The notes under the pieces are model-generated. The model did no database searches and was not told the origin of the DNA. It worked only from the letters and a program-made list of their open reading frames with translations. Position numbers and translations under genes: made by a program. A DNA stretch of 64,000 bases from Basidiobolus meristosporus CBS 931.73 (lineage: Eukaryota > Basidiobolomycota > Basidiobolomycetes > Basidiobolales > Basidiobolaceae). The stretch is taken from assembly GCA_002104905.1 (NCBI GenBank), contig MCFE01000128.1, positions 62,001-126,000 on the forward strand, in the 5' to 3' direction. Of the stretch, positions 21,965 to 34,559 are shown piece by piece. Each line of letters begins with the position of its first letter. Position 1 is the stretch's first letter.

Positions 21965-22826
21965 TTGGCAACAATGAAAGTTTTATGCAATTGAAGTCAC
22001 CATAATAGAACTATCAAAAAAGAGAATATTCTTTCCTGTAACACTGACGCAAGATCCTTGCTCCTGTGGCTACATCTTCATCTTAAGCTTCCTGAGTTGC
22101 TAGTTAGTTCCATCAAGCTTTTCAGCAGAAGGAAAAATCCTGTTAGTTGCCATAGCAGACACTGTTGCAAGTGACAGCTTGGGGCTTATAGCCTGCTGCA
22201 GGTGTCCCGGAAATATTGGAAGTCACTTGAAAAACATGCAGATATTGTTTTTTATTGCAATATTTTGAGGATTTTATGACATATTATGCAGAACTAGAGG
22301 AATTACATCAAATTCACTTACATGTAAGGTGTTTATACCTTTAATAAAGTAGAGCAAGCAAACTTGTCCAGTTTGCAAAGGAAGGGCCCAAAAATGTGCT
22401 TGCACCATGTGGGGTCTTTTGAACAACTATAAGAAAGGTCATAATCTGGGTACCTGATAATCTGGTGAAGATATTTAAGGTAAGTTCCATCATGAAATTT
22501 GGTTAGGACAGAATGCTATTCACGGAATATGATCTATGTGACTAAGTTGGCATGAATATTTAGGTAACAAATTAATAATTACAATACTCCCACCTAAAAA
22601 TCAGAATAATCTGATCAGAGTACTGATCATTATCTTTGATCACTTGAACAGGCTGGAATATTGAGATAAGTCCAACTCTCAGACTCAAAAGTCATATATA
22701 ACCTTAGGGCTATCAAATGCTTCTTATTTGAGCAAAATTGACTCACTTTTAGTCAAAGTATGGCTTTGACATAAACAACATGTCTAGAATTTCATTTTTT
22801 TCAGGTAGCAGACTAATTCTTTATCA
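21965..22826 (-). pseudogene. Diverged copia relic C6: gag start and LTR
   Basis: 22060-22193 is the reverse complement of the beginning of a copia gag (ISTATITG/SAEKLDGTN-like sequence, with ggggcttatagcctg as primer-site counterpart). It is followed by a degenerate LTR of about 390 bp (22194-22585). At 22586 comes ctcccacc, resembling the reverse of the purine tract before a 3' LTR. The LTR therefore seems to have internal sequence on both sides. 22600-22826 is AT-rich and unassigned. Confidence 0.5.
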
Positions 22827-23194
22827 TGTTACAAGTCTTGGTATAAGAGTGGTGGAGGAATAGGGAGTTTAGCTAGTATTGTATTCACTAAAACTTGAAC
22901 TGATTTTTATTGAGGTTCCAGCAGCTCCTTATATACATTTTGCCGGATCAATTGCTGACTGATTGTATTTCCAAATGTGGGTTGTGGCTGATGACTCATT
23001 TGATTGCATCATCCTTGCCCAATAAGATCCTACCTGATATATCTATTTCTGTCTGATAAGGATCTGCTGATTCATTTGCTGACTAATGCTACTGATTTCA
23101 TAGATAATACTGATATACTGATAACCTCAACATATACCAATTCATTTGACTAAAAACTGATCTAACTTAAACATTCAAGCAACAGATCATAACA
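22827..23194 (-). repeat. 3' LTR of gypsy element (minus)
   Basis: 368-bp LTR, in reverse starting TGTTACAAGTCTTGG and ending GATCATAACA. Immediately to its right, read on the minus strand, is the purine-rich AGTAGGGGTAAA, a good polypurine tract, so this is the 3' LTR of the gypsy element that extends to 26760. Confidence 0.85.
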
Positions 23195-26100
23195 TTTACC
23201 CCTACTGAAGTTGACAGGGTTCTCCTGAATCTCTTTTCTTGTGATACCAATATCTTGATGTTTTGGTATTATCAGCAAGTCTTGCAAGCTTGAGTCTGTG
23301 CCTATGCACTAAGTCTTCCCGGATATTGCCTTGTTTGTCCACTAGTTGGTAAGTTGCAAATGGACATTTTCTGACGATCTTGAATGGTCCTGTCCATTGT
23401 GGCTCAAGCTCATTCCAAGTGTTGTTTCTTAGTAATACAAAGTTCCCAACTGTCAATGCTTCTAGTGCTATAGTCTTATCAAATCTCTGCTTCATCTTTT
23501 CTGCACTTTGAGATAGTTTGGTCTGTGTCTCTTGACGTCTTTGTTCCAGTTGCTGGTATTTAATGGGCTGACTAAGTTCATCTTCTAAGGCTTCTGTAAG
23601 CTTGGGTTGTGTGAGATCTCCTGGAATCCTTGGTTCACATCCATACAGTAAGTAAAATGGTGATTGTTGGGTAGTGTTGAGCACTCTAACTCTGCAGGCA
23701 AAAAGTGCTTGATCTATATACTCATCCCATTTACTGACAGCTCCATTTGCATACTTGGTCAGCACTTTTCCAAATAATCCATTGAATTGTTCAGTGACTC
23801 CATTAGTTTGGGGGTGATATGCTGAGGTTTTCAAGTGTTTAATCTGCTGCATTTCCAGGTAAGCCTCTAATGTCTTTGCCATAAAATTTGCACCTCTATC
23901 AGATAAGATCTCCACAGGGCATCCAGACTTCATCAGGGTCTCATGGTAAATGAAACTTGCAACTTCTTGTTCACTGGCTATTGGTACAGCTTTAGCAACT
24001 GGCCATTTAGTGGCATGGTAATTTGCTACTAGGATACAACGGTTGCATTTCCTGGTAGTTGGCAGTCTTCCAATAAAGTCAATTCCCCATCTCTCAAATG
24101 CTCTTATAGGCTCCAAAGCAAAGAGTTTGGCAATTCTTTGTGGCTGGCCCTGATTGATTTGGCAGTTTGGGCATGTTTTCACTAGCTTCTCAATATCTTG
24201 TTTCATTCTGGGCCACCATGCTCTGGCTTTCACAAGGCTATGGGTTCCTTCAATCCCAAGATGTCCATATTCATTGTGTAGCTTATGTATTAAATCCAGG
24301 CAAGAAACATAAGGGCAATAGGCAATAGGGCTTCCATCAACAATTTGGTAGTGTTTCATCCTGTACTACAAATTTGCTGGCTTCATCCTTGATTATCTTG
24401 TTTATATCTTCAATTACCTCATTAGGAATGGCTTGGTCCTCCAAGTACTTTGGTAATAGGCTAGGCCAGTCCAATTCATGCACCAAGTTGAGTTGTGCAA
24501 CTTGATCTAATCTTGATAAGGCATCAGCAACCATGTTGTTTTTCCAGGACTGTAAACAATCTCCAAGTCAAATTGCTGAATGTGTTCACTCCATCTTGTC
24601 ATTCTTCTAGAGAGTACCTTCTGAATAAATATATACTTGAGGGAGGCATGATCAGTCTTCACAGTGCATTTGACTCCTTCAATATAGCATCTCCATGTCT
24701 TCAAACAGTGTGTTATAGCAAGCATCTCCTTCTTGTGGACTGGATAGTTTTGCTCTGCTGAGTTCAGTTTCTTGGATTCAAAGGCAACAGGGTAGTCCTT
24801 TCCCATGTATTCTTGGCTTAGCACTCCACCAATTGCATAATCTGAAGCATCTGTGCACAGTGTGAACTCTTTTTGGAAGTTGGGTATTCTTAAGCTTGGC
24901 AGCTTAGCAAGTTCATTCTTGAGTGTCTGGAAGGCAGTCTCACAAGCTATGTCCCACTTGTAGGTGATGTCTTTCTTGAGGATATCAGTTAAAGGGGCTG
25001 CAAAACTTGCAAAAGACTTGACAAATCTCCAATAATAGGAAACCATTCCAAGGAATGATCTGAGTTCTGATATGCTATGGGGCTGCTTCAAATTCTTGAT
25101 AACTTCAACCTTTGTAGGGTCTAAGGTCACTCCTGTGCTAGTCACTATGTGTCCCAGGTATTCAACATGTTCCTTGAAGAATTCACACTTGGCTAGCTTT
25201 CCATGTAGCTTGTTCTCTCTTTGTTTCTTCACAACCTTTTCAATGTGCACCACATGATCCTCTTCAGTCTTGCTGTATAACAATATGTCATCCAGGTAGA
25301 TTATCATAAACTTGTCTAAGTACTCCTGAAAGACAGTCTGCATCAGCATCATGAACGTTGCAGGGGCATTAGTGAGGCTAAAACTCATGACTAAGTACTT
25401 GTTATGTCCATATCTGATCCTGAATGCTGTCTTAGGGATATCTTCTGGTTTCACCCTAATCTGGTTATATCCTGACATGAGGTCAATCTTGCTGAATACG
25501 GTGGCTCCATTAAGTTGGTCCAGAAGCTCATCAATCCAAGGTATGGGGTACTTATTCTTGACGGTAACTGGGTTGAGGGCTCTGTAGTCAATGCACATCC
25601 TGAGTGTTCCATCCTTCTTTTTCACAAAAAGCACTGATGCTCCCCGAGGTGACTTGCTGGGTGTGATGTATCCTTGCTCCAAATGCTGATCAATTTGTCT
25701 CTTCATTTCCTCCAATTCCAATGGACTCATTCTGTAAGATGTCTTGCTCACTGGAGGGCTATCTCCTGTGTCCATGGCATGATCCATGTCTCCACCTGGT
25801 GGTAGGCTTACAAGCTCATCTGGAAACAAGTCTGAATATCTCTTCAAGAGAGTCTGGACCTGCTGGGGTACTGGGGTAGCAGAATCCTTCTGTACTACCA
25901 CCATGAGGAACATCTGGGTACCTTTTCTAAGTGCTCTATAGAACTGGGTCTTGCTAAGTTCACTTGTCTCACACATACTGGAATTGATCAAGTTGAAATC
26001 CAGACTGGCAGGTAATAGCTCATAGGTCTTGTTGTCCTTTTGGATCTGAATAGCATGGGTTCTCCAGTTGATTGATGGATTACAATAAAATAGCCAGGTT

Positions 26101-26760
26101 TTTCCAAGTACAAGGTCAAACTTGCAGTTCCCAAATATATAAGCCAGTAGGTCTTCTTCATAGTCATTGATCTTCATTCTTACTGGCTGGGTAATACGGT
26201 TGATTATGTGAGATTTCCCATCAGCTGTGGAGACTGAAGTTGATATGGTAGGTTCTGAGTTGATTCCAGCCTTCAGAGCAAATTGCTCTGACATGTACTC
26301 ATGCAATGCTCCTGAGTCAATCATGATCTTGGCAGGTACTCCATTGATTATTCCATTTAAGTACAATAACTTCCCCAAGTTTGAGGTCATTTGGGACAAG
26401 TACTCTTTTGTCATATGGAAGGTGAGTTCTGAGTCATCCTTAAGCTCATCTTCCACATTACTGTGTTCATGAGACTCAATATGATTGAAGGTTCTTGTTG
26501 GCTGGTGTCCATTTCTTCTCTCAGTGCAGTACTTTGCAATATGTCCTTTCTGGTGGCAATTGAAGCAAAGTCCTTTCTTCTTACATTCTTCTGACGTAGG
26601 ATTCTTCTGCATAGCGTCTATTTCCATTGGCACTGCTTCTGATTGTCTTTTTTCATAGTGATTGTAACCTTTCTGATTAGTCACTGTAGGCTTCCCAACT
26701 CCAAACATAGCTGAGTCATAATCAGTGGCAATCTTGATGGCTTCTTCTATAGTCTGAGGT
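23195..26760 (-). pseudogene. Ty3/gypsy pol, minus copy (one frameshift, 5' truncated)
   Basis: Gypsy polyprotein from late gag to integrase. 26708-24507 (733 codons) holds the zinc knuckle (CFNCHQKGHIAKYC), protease (MIDSGALHEYMS), RT ([25 protein letters not shown]) and RNase H (TLCTDASDYAIGGVLSQ). 24534-23202 continues with integrase: zinc region HEYGHLGIEGTH...CPNCQ and catalytic D (GIDFIGRLP), D (SDRGANFM) and E (TNGVTEQFNG). The two frames overlap around 24507-24543, where a run of five A (minus strand) is one short of the six in the plus copy. A single base loss thus split a nearly intact pol. No chromodomain was seen. The 5' LTR and most of gag are missing: at 26760 the sequence flips into another gypsy copy. 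Confidence 0.9.
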
Positions 26761-28801
26761 AAACAAATCAGTTACTGGAGCAAGGATATATCAGAATCAG
26801 CAAGTCACCTTGGGGAGCACCAGTACTTTTTGTGAAGAAGAGGGATGGAACACTTAGGATGTTCATTGACTACAGAGCCCTCAACTCAGTTACTGTGAAG
26901 AATAAGCACCCCATACCTTGGATTGATGAGCTCTTAGATCAACTCAATGGAGCCACTAATTTCAGCAAGATTGACCTCATGTCAGGATACAACCAGACTG
27001 GGGTGAAGCCAGAAGACATCCCTAAGACAGCATTCAGGACCAGATATGGACATTACAAGTACTGAGTTATGAGTTTGGCCTCACCAATGCCCTTGCAACA
27101 TTCATGACCCTGATGCAAACTGTCTTCCAGGAGTACTTAGACAAGTTTGTCATAATCTACCTAGATTATAAACTGATATACAGCAAGGCAGAAGATCACT
27201 TGGTGCACATTGAAAGCTCCTGAAGAAGCTCCAAGAGAACAAGCTTTATGGCAAGCTACCCAAGTGTGAATTCTTCAAGGAACACATTGAATATCTGGGA
27301 CACATAGTGACTAGCACAGGAGTAACCTTAGACCCTAAGAAGGTTGAAGTTATCAAGAACCTGAAGCAGCCCCATAGCATAACAGAGCTCAGATCATTCC
27401 TTGGAATGGTTTCCTATTATTGGAGATTTGTCAGGTCCTTTTCAAGTATTGAAGCTCCTTTAACTGATATCCTCAAGAAAGACATTACCTATAAGTGGGA
27501 CATAGCTTGTGAGACTGCCTTTCAGACGCTCAAGAATGAACTTGCTAAACTACCAAGCTTAAGAGAACTTGACTTCAGAAAAGAGTTTACTCTGTGCACA
27601 AATGCTTCCAATTATGCAATTGGTGGAGTGTTGAGTCAAGAACACAAGGAAAGGACTACCCTGTTGCCTTTGAGTCCAAGAAACTGAACTCAGCAGAACA
27701 AAACTAGCCAGTCCATGAGAAGGAACTGCTTGCTATAATACACTGTTTGAAGACATGGAGATGCTATATTGAAGGAGTCAAATGCACTGTGAAGACTGAT
27801 CATGCCTCCCTCAAGTATATACTTATTCAGAAGGTACTCTCTAAAAGAATGACAAGATGGAGTGGATACATTCAGCAATTTGACTTGGAAATTATCTACT
27901 GCCTGGAAAAAACAACATGGTTGCTGACGCCTTATCAAGATTAGACCATGTTGCACAACTCAGCTTGGTGCATGAATCAGATTGGCCTAGCCTATTACCA
28001 AAGTACTTGGAGGACCAAGCCATTCCTAATGAGGTAATTGAAGATATAAACAAGATAATCAAGGATGAAGTCAGCAAATTTGTAGTACAGGAAGAAACAC
28101 TCTACCAAATTGTTGATGGAAGCCCTATTGCCTATTGCCCTTATGCTTCTTGCCTGGATTTAATACATAAGCTACACAATGGATATGGACATCTTGGAAT
28201 TGAAGGAACCTATAGTGTTGTGAAAGTCAGAGCATGGTGGCCCAGAATGAAACAAGACATTGAGAAGCTAGTGAAAACATGCCCAAACTGCCAAATCAAC
28301 CAAGGCCAACCACAGAGAATTGCCAAGCTCTTTCCCTTGGAGCCCATAAGACCATTTGAAAGATGAGGAATTGACTTTATTGGAAGACTGCCAACTACCA
28401 GGAAATGTAACCGTTGGATCCTAGTAGCAATTGACCATGCTACAAAATGGCCAGTGGCTAAAGCTGTACCTATAGCCAGTGAACAAGAAGTTGCAAGTTT
28501 CATCTACCATGAGATCCTGATGAAGTTTGGATGCACTGTAGAAATTCTATCCAATAGAGTTGCAAACCTTATGGCAAAGACATTGGAAGCTTGCCTGGAA
28601 ATGCAGCAGATTAAACACTTGAAGACCTGAGCATATCACCCCCAAACTAATGGAGTCACTGAGCAATTTAATGGATTATTCGGAAAAATGCTGACCAAGT
28701 ATGCAAAAGGAGTTGTCAGTAGATGGGATGAGTATATAGACCAAGCACTCTTTGCATGCAGAGTCAGATTACACAACACCACCCAGCAATCACCATTTTA
28801 C
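26761..28801 (+). pseudogene. Ty3/gypsy pol, plus copy (truncated both ends)
   Basis: Starts abruptly in RT (QLLEQGYI-like, near 26770) and runs through RT ([11 protein letters not shown]), RNase H (LCTNASNYAIGGVLSQ), and integrase zinc region and core (28120-28790, GHLGIEGT, CPNCQINQGQ). Stops and indels are common: the YLDD box region is damaged (YLDYKL near 27160-27175), a stop lies near 27063, and a TGA stands before GIDFIG at 28363-28365. It ends at 28801 within integrase (QQSPFY), where the Copia-B LTR begins. It lies head to head with the minus copy, with no spacer or LTR between. Confidence 0.85.
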
Positions 28802-29170
28802 TGTTGAAATATTGGACTATTTGGTATCATTCAGCAGCTAAAAATTTACTTAACAATTCTAGGCTAGTCTTAGTCACTGTAGGACTCATTTACTGCCTTA
28901 ACTTTGCCACTTTCTCCAGATATATGATCTTATGATTATTCCCCTATAGTCAGGATCAAATTAGCACTATTACCAAACATTATGTACTAACCCTGAAACT
29001 GTTACAGAATGCTCTTGAATATTGAGAAACCCTCCCTACTTAGTGTTGCAGCTGTATTACTTCTACAAAGGTATAAATACTGAGCTTCCTTATGAATAAA
29101 CAACAGTTCAACTATTATCACTATTTCTTGATAAGTTCCTTATATCCAAATCACTTCTTAAATTGCATCA
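28802..29170 (+). repeat. Copia-B 5' LTR
   Basis: 369-bp LTR, TGTTGAAATATTGGAC to AAATTGCATCA, inserted in the gypsy integrase. It contains a TATA-like tataaatact near 29071 and an ATAAAC/AATAAAC signal near 29094. The sequence after it, GGTTATGAGCCCC (29171-29183), is the same initiator-tRNA-Met primer site as in Copia-A. The 3' LTR partner is missing. Confidence 0.85.
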
Positions 29171-29183
29171 GGTTATGAGCCCC
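29171..29183 (+). other. Copia-B primer-binding site
   Basis: GGTTATGAGCCCC, complementary to the initiator tRNA-Met anticodon arm and identical to the site in Copia-A. Here the frame from the ATG in the site stops after nine codons, so gag must start at the next ATG (29207). Confidence 0.75.
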
Positions 29184-29206
29184 GATTGCCTTAATCTATT
29201 CTAAAG

Positions 29207-31974
29207 ATGACTTCTACCAGCAAACAAAGCAATACCAACATCTTCCCTGTAAAGGAGAGGTTTGATGGGAAGAACTACAGACTTTGGAGAATCAAGATGC
29301 AGATCCACCTTGAGGAAAGAAAGCTTTGGAACATAGTAACAGGAAAGGAAGTTGAGCCCAAAGGAACAGCAGAAGATGTGGAGAAGTTTCAAGAGAAGGA
29401 GAGAAAGGCCTTCAATGCAATATGCATCAATGTGCAAGACTCCTTCATTGGACAAATCCATGCCCCAAATACTGCCAAAGCAGCATGTGAATCCTTAGAG
29501 AAGATCTTTAGAGCAAAGTCAGTATCAAGCAAGCTGTATTTGAAACGAAAGTTCTTCAACATGAGAAAAAAGCCAGATGATGACATGCTACAACTCATTA
29601 CCAGAATGGAGACACTTGCAGAAGAACTTTACAGTATTAATGCTGGTGTAGATGATGAAGAAAAGATACTCTGTCTGCTTTGCAGCCTACCAGACAAGTA
29701 TGAGCCACTCATACTTTCTTTTGAAAGCAGAGAAGACAACTTGACTTTAGACTATGTCAAAGGAAGACTTCTTCATGAAGGACTTAGACGTAATGATCAA
29801 GCAGAGAAAATTGAAGATAATGCTTTATTCAGTTCAGAAAGGCATACAGAAAAGAAGGGAAAGCAACAAAACCGAAGAAAACCTGGCTGCTGTAACTACT
29901 GTAAGAAGCCAGGACACTGGGCAAGAGAATGCAAGAAGAAACAAGCAGATGAAAAACAGAAACTAGAGCAGGCAAACCATATAACTACTGATGAACAGTT
30001 ATTTGTCAATGTACAAGAGAGTGCAAGTAACCAAAGTAATGAATGGTATATTGACTCTGGAGCATCACAGCATATTTGTGGTATAAAGGATTGGTTCAGC
30101 AACTTAAAGACTATTCCCGTAAGAAAGGTTTATCTGGGAGATAACTCTGCATTGGAAGCTACCGCCAGTGGGTCTATACAACTAAATATGAGTGATAACT
30201 CAGGGGCAACAACAGCAAAACTGACTGACGTACTCTATGTACCTGGAATAGCTAAGAACCTACTCTCAGTCAGTAAAGCAACTACTCAGGGACTGAAATT
30301 TGTTTTTACTAAGCTGAGCTGCTCAATACTGAGTGTAAATGGACAAAAATTAGCTTTGGGAATCAGAGATCACAATATATACAAGTTACAATGCAAGATC
30401 ATTGTACCTGAGTATGTCAACATTGCTGAAACTGATGAAACCAACTGGGAGACGTGGCATAGGAGGCTAGGACACATAGGGGAACAGAAAATGAGCCAAT
30501 TGGTGAAAAATCAGCTTGTTTTGGGCCTAAAATACTCAATTCAGATCAAATTGAATGTTTGTAGGGGATGTTCATATGGCAAACAAGCTAGGCAACGTTT
30601 CAAGAGCTCAGAAGGCATCACTACTACCGCAATATTGGCTATTGTACACTCAGACATATGTGGCCCCATGAGAACACTGTCCTTTGGAGCCAAGAGATAC
30701 TTTATGACGTTTATTGATGACAAGACAAGATATACATGGGTGTACTTCCTCAAAACAAAGGATGAAGCTTTCAAGACGTTTAAGCACTTCAAGAACATGG
30801 CAGAAACACAAACTGGGTATAAATTGAAGGTACTATGAAGTGACAATGGAGGAGAATACTGCTCAAAGGAGTTTGCAAAATACTGCTTGTCTACTGGTAT
30901 ACTTCAACAGACCACAGTTCCTCATACTCCACAGCAAAATGGAGTAGCAGAACGTGCAAATAGAACAATAGTAGAGATGGGAAGATCTATGCTACATGAT
31001 AAGGGAATGGACTACAAGTTTTGGGCTGAATCTGTTGCTACCGCTGTATACATCAAGAACAGATGCCCAACAACAGCACTACGTGATTCTACACCCTTTG
31101 AAGCATATACAGGCAAAAAACCAGATCTCCATCACCTCAGGATCTTTGGCAGTGATGTTTTTTATCACATCCCTGACAAAAAACGCTCAAAGTTGGAACC
31201 AAAGAGTAGAAAAGGGATCTTTCTTGGGTATTGTGAAGATACTAAAGGGTATAGAGTGTATGATGGCAAAATTCATAAGCTGATCAAGAGCAGGGACGTT
31301 GTATTTGAGGAGAATTCAGATCAGAAAGCCACAGAAATCATTGGCCAGCTGCCTGATGATGCAATCAACACAAATGAAGAAGATACGTACCAAATCCAGC
31401 CAGAGATGGAAGATACTTCTACCAGTTCCAGATCAGAACAGATTATCCCAGTTAGGAGATCTACCAGAATAAGAAATGCCCCTGGATCCTGGTGGCAGAC
31501 ATCCAATGATCATGAAGAAGCTTATCTTGCCTTATGTGCCGAACCTCAGAATCTGGAACAGGCAATGCAAGGTCCAAATGCTACTAAGTGGCAACAAGCC
31601 ATGCAGGAGGAGTACCAATCACTGATCAAGGCAAAAACGTGGGAACTGGTAGATTTACCAAATGGGAGAAAGCCAATAGGATGTAGATGGGTCTACAAGA
31701 TCAAGATAACCTCAAATGGTGCCGTTGATAAGTACAAGGCTAGATTGGTAGCTAAAGGCTATTCCCAGATCCAGGGACTAGACTTTAAGGAAACATTTGC
31801 TCCGGTTGCCAAGTTTAACTCTATTAGGACAGTTCTAGCCCTGGCAGCTGTACACAATCTAGATCTACACCAAATGGACGTCAAAACAGCCTTTCTAAAT
31901 GGGGATTTGCAAGAAACTATATATATGGAGCAACCAGAAGGTTTTACCAATCCAAAAGCCCCCATGACAAAATG
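29207..31974 (+). pseudogene. Copia-B gag-pol (one stop, 3' truncated)
   Basis: Second copia family, sharing domain order but only moderate similarity with Copia-A. 29207-30838 (543 codons): gag, zinc knuckle (CNYCKKPGHWAREC), protease (WYIDSGASQHICG), integrase HHCC (WHRRLGHIGEQKM...CRGCSYGKQ) and first Asp (HSDICGPM, FIDDKTRYTW). A TGA at 30836-30838, just before the SDNGGEYC motif, fits a CGA-to-TGA change. The same frame then continues with SDNGGEY, E (NGVAERANRTI) and RT as far as QMDVKTAFLNGDLQETIYMEQPEGF. It ends near 31974, where it joins a gypsy LTR. The YVDD box, RNase H and 3' LTR are lost. Older copies are at 34560-37970 and 40005-41776. Confidence 0.88.
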
Positions 31975-32083
31975 TATATAAGGAGCGGCTGGAACCTCAA
32001 TAAAGATCAGTTCATGTTTTTGTGAATACAATACTAGCTAAACTCCCTATTCCTCTACAACTCTTATACCAAGACTTGTAACA
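31968..32083 (+). repeat. 3' third of a gypsy LTR
   Basis: Starts at aaaatgtatataaggagc and ends GACTTGTAACA, equal to the last ~115 bases of the gypsy LTR. It is probably the remnant 3' LTR of the plus-strand gypsy at 26761-28801, with the intervening part removed by a deletion that also took the 3' half of Copia-B. Confidence 0.75.
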
Positions 32084-32690
32084 CAATAGGCTTGACGTAA
32101 CATATCTTCATTGACTGATAGTTCAAATTTATTCCACACCAATTTTGACTCTATTTGGGAGGTACTTTTTGAGCATAGTAGTCTTCATGACATCATAGGT
32201 CCAGAATACTTGATAGTTCTTAGAGTGATATAACTTGGTATCCACTTTAATTAATCACAACATATGATACTATTGTAAGATTTTGGTCACACAAGCTGCA
32301 TATGAAGGCTAATTACATCATCACTTTGGTCCCAGAACTTAGCAATATAGTGTATTGAGTTGTAGAGCTGGGAGAAACTTGATGAATCACAACTCTTCCA
32401 ATCAGATCCCAAGAATTGAATACCACTAAGTGTTTTCTCCTACTGTAATCAGTGATATACATAGCAAGTATAAGGCATTATGTCTAGGAAGGACCCAAGA
32501 ATATATGCGCTATGTTTAGGGTTGTTTGGACATCTTTAGAATTTTCCTGCCATGGGTCCTTAGTCATTTAGCAAAAATATTGTGATTAATTTAAACATGC
32601 AGTTTGGTCAGTATTCTTGTATATTTGTAGACAATGATTAAAGTAACCAAGTTAGCAGAATATTTGGATGGAATTACAAATTTTTACAAC
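32084..32690 (-). repeat. Decayed copia gag start and Copia-A LTR
   Basis: 32470-32690 is a reverse-complement Copia-A LTR half (ggacccaagaatatatg, ggttgtttggacatcttt, ending aaatttttacaac). The preceding 32084-32469 may include decayed gag sequence (cttcatgacatcataggtccagaata near 32180), but it is too diverged to be sure; otherwise unassigned. Confidence 0.5.
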
Positions 32691-34265
32691 ATAAAGAAGC
32701 TCACTGCCTACCTGATTTTGCCAAGAATATGTGTCAACAAGGTCTCAACTCAAGAACTCAGTCGTGATTTTGACAGTTCTGGAAGCAGAAATGCTGATTC
32801 AGGTAGTGCTCCTTAGGCTATGCATTTTGGATATCAAGTCCACACAAGTTGACACTTAATTCATCTTATCTGGGAGCCAATATAAGTTGCTTAATGCAAG
32901 AAATACAAACGCTGTGGAATGGGAGATTTGAGCTCATTAACTTTGATTATTTGCACATTATGGTCCAAGATCATCTGTGTTAACTCACCCCAAGTTGTGC
33001 GGATGTAAGAAACATTATACTTAGGTGGACTGATACATATAATTACATTTATTGATAACTGTGCATTATATACATGAGTCTACTTCTTGGAGAGAAACCA
33101 AGGAGCTTTGTCTAAGCCCCATGACTCTTCTCCATTTGAGACCTGCTTTGTATATTAATTAAATGCCAGGTACCTGCAATACCTTGGTTGCAAAGTAAAT
33201 GCCATGATACTGCCCATATTTCAGGCTAAACATGTGCCAAGAAGTGTAAAATGCCTATTTTAGGGCTGCCTCATGATGAGTAAGACACATAGATTCTACA
33301 ATACCGGAGCAAGGATGCCAATCTAGTCAAGGGAAGTGCTATATGATAAATATGCACATTCTCATGCATCTTCAAGTAATGAGAAGTTAATCTAAAGTCC
33401 TGCAGGGGTCAGGATTTAATCAAGGGAATTTAATATAAGTTGTTCTACTCTAGCAGACAATACAACTGTGCTTTGGGCTGAATTAGAGTCCAGGGATATC
33501 CCAGATGTGAACATGACATTTTTACAAGGCAAGACATCATGCCATATTAGAAATAGCTTTAATTACTAAGTTAATGTGGGCCCAAGGTTGGCATATGACT
33601 ATTCACTCCATATTGGTAAACCCCAAGCAGTATCGGAGGCCCTACATAGATTGCAGATGTATTTGTAGAGATCAGCGTTAACTGAGGAGCATCCAAGCCT
33701 GATGGAAAATCAAACATGGGCCATGGCAAAGTTATCAATTAGCCAGAAGTTAGTTGGATGCATATAGACTTCAGCACTTAATATCAGATAGATGGTAAAA
33801 CTGAAAAATCTAAAGCACAACTAGTAGCTAAGTGATAATATCAATCAAAGGGACTGGAATACACTAAGACCTTTGTACCAGTAGCCAGTTTTACTCCATT
33901 GGACTAATGTTAGCCATTAAAGCTAAATATCTGTTTTTTACCTTGATGAGGACAGTTACATTAACCATAATGATTAGTATATTGACAAATAAATCATACA
34001 TTTGGTCAACAGGCTTTGAAATCTCTGCATAGTCTGAGCAGTTGCTTAGAGCCTGGAATAGCCAGACAGACACCTATTTGCCCACTCTTGAGGTTTGTGA
34101 GAGTTACTGCTGACAGTGGTATTGACTATAAGCCACACATCAGAAGCATAGTGTAATTGGTTCTCTATGTAACTGCTCTTATCAGTGCCACTAACAACCA
34201 GTGACCAAAAGGCATTTACAATACCACCACCTTTGAGTCCAAGTCCTTTAAAACATAGTTGCAAT
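32691..34265 (+). pseudogene. Heavily decayed Copia-A internal region C7
   Basis: Scattered plus-strand similarity to Copia-A in the right order. Integrase zinc region near 32880-32960 (ggagatttgagctcattaactttgattatttgc). Integrase core near 33050-33110 (gataactgtgcattatatacatgagtctac). The linker near 33470-33640. RT start near 33690-33900 (acttcag...aaatctaaagcacaactagtagctaag, ctttgtaccagtagccag). The first RT part is seen to about 34060. No frame longer than ~60 codons survives. One of the oldest retroelement layers in the window. Confidence 0.6.
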
Positions 34266-34559
34266 GACTTGTCAAAAAGCTATGACAAAATCTAAAAAAC
34301 TTAGCTAAGAGGCAACAATACCTCTGGGACATTGCAAAAAGCAGAGGGCAAATTTGCATCACAGATTTAGCCAAAAGTGCAGACAGATTCTGCCTCAAAA
34401 CATTCCTTAACTTGCTTTTGTACAGTATGTTACCATCTCTGCTGCTTTCTAATTGTAGGCATATATTTATCCCCTATACCTGTGCACACTGATTAGTTAA
34501 TGCCTCTTCTGACTCTCCTTACCTGCTGCCTCAGCTGGTGCGCATATGTTTCATTTAAT
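34266..34559. other. Unassigned AT-rich stretch
   Basis: No gene, LTR or known repeat could be recognised in these ~290 bases. They lie between the copia relics C7 and C8. Confidence 0.4.

Noticed and set aside
24507-24545. Programmed -1 frameshift between gypsy RNase H and integrase
   Set aside because: A run of A followed by C resembles a slippery site, but the plus copy has one more A in the run, and Ty3/gypsy frameshifts normally lie between gag and pol. A one-base loss is simpler.
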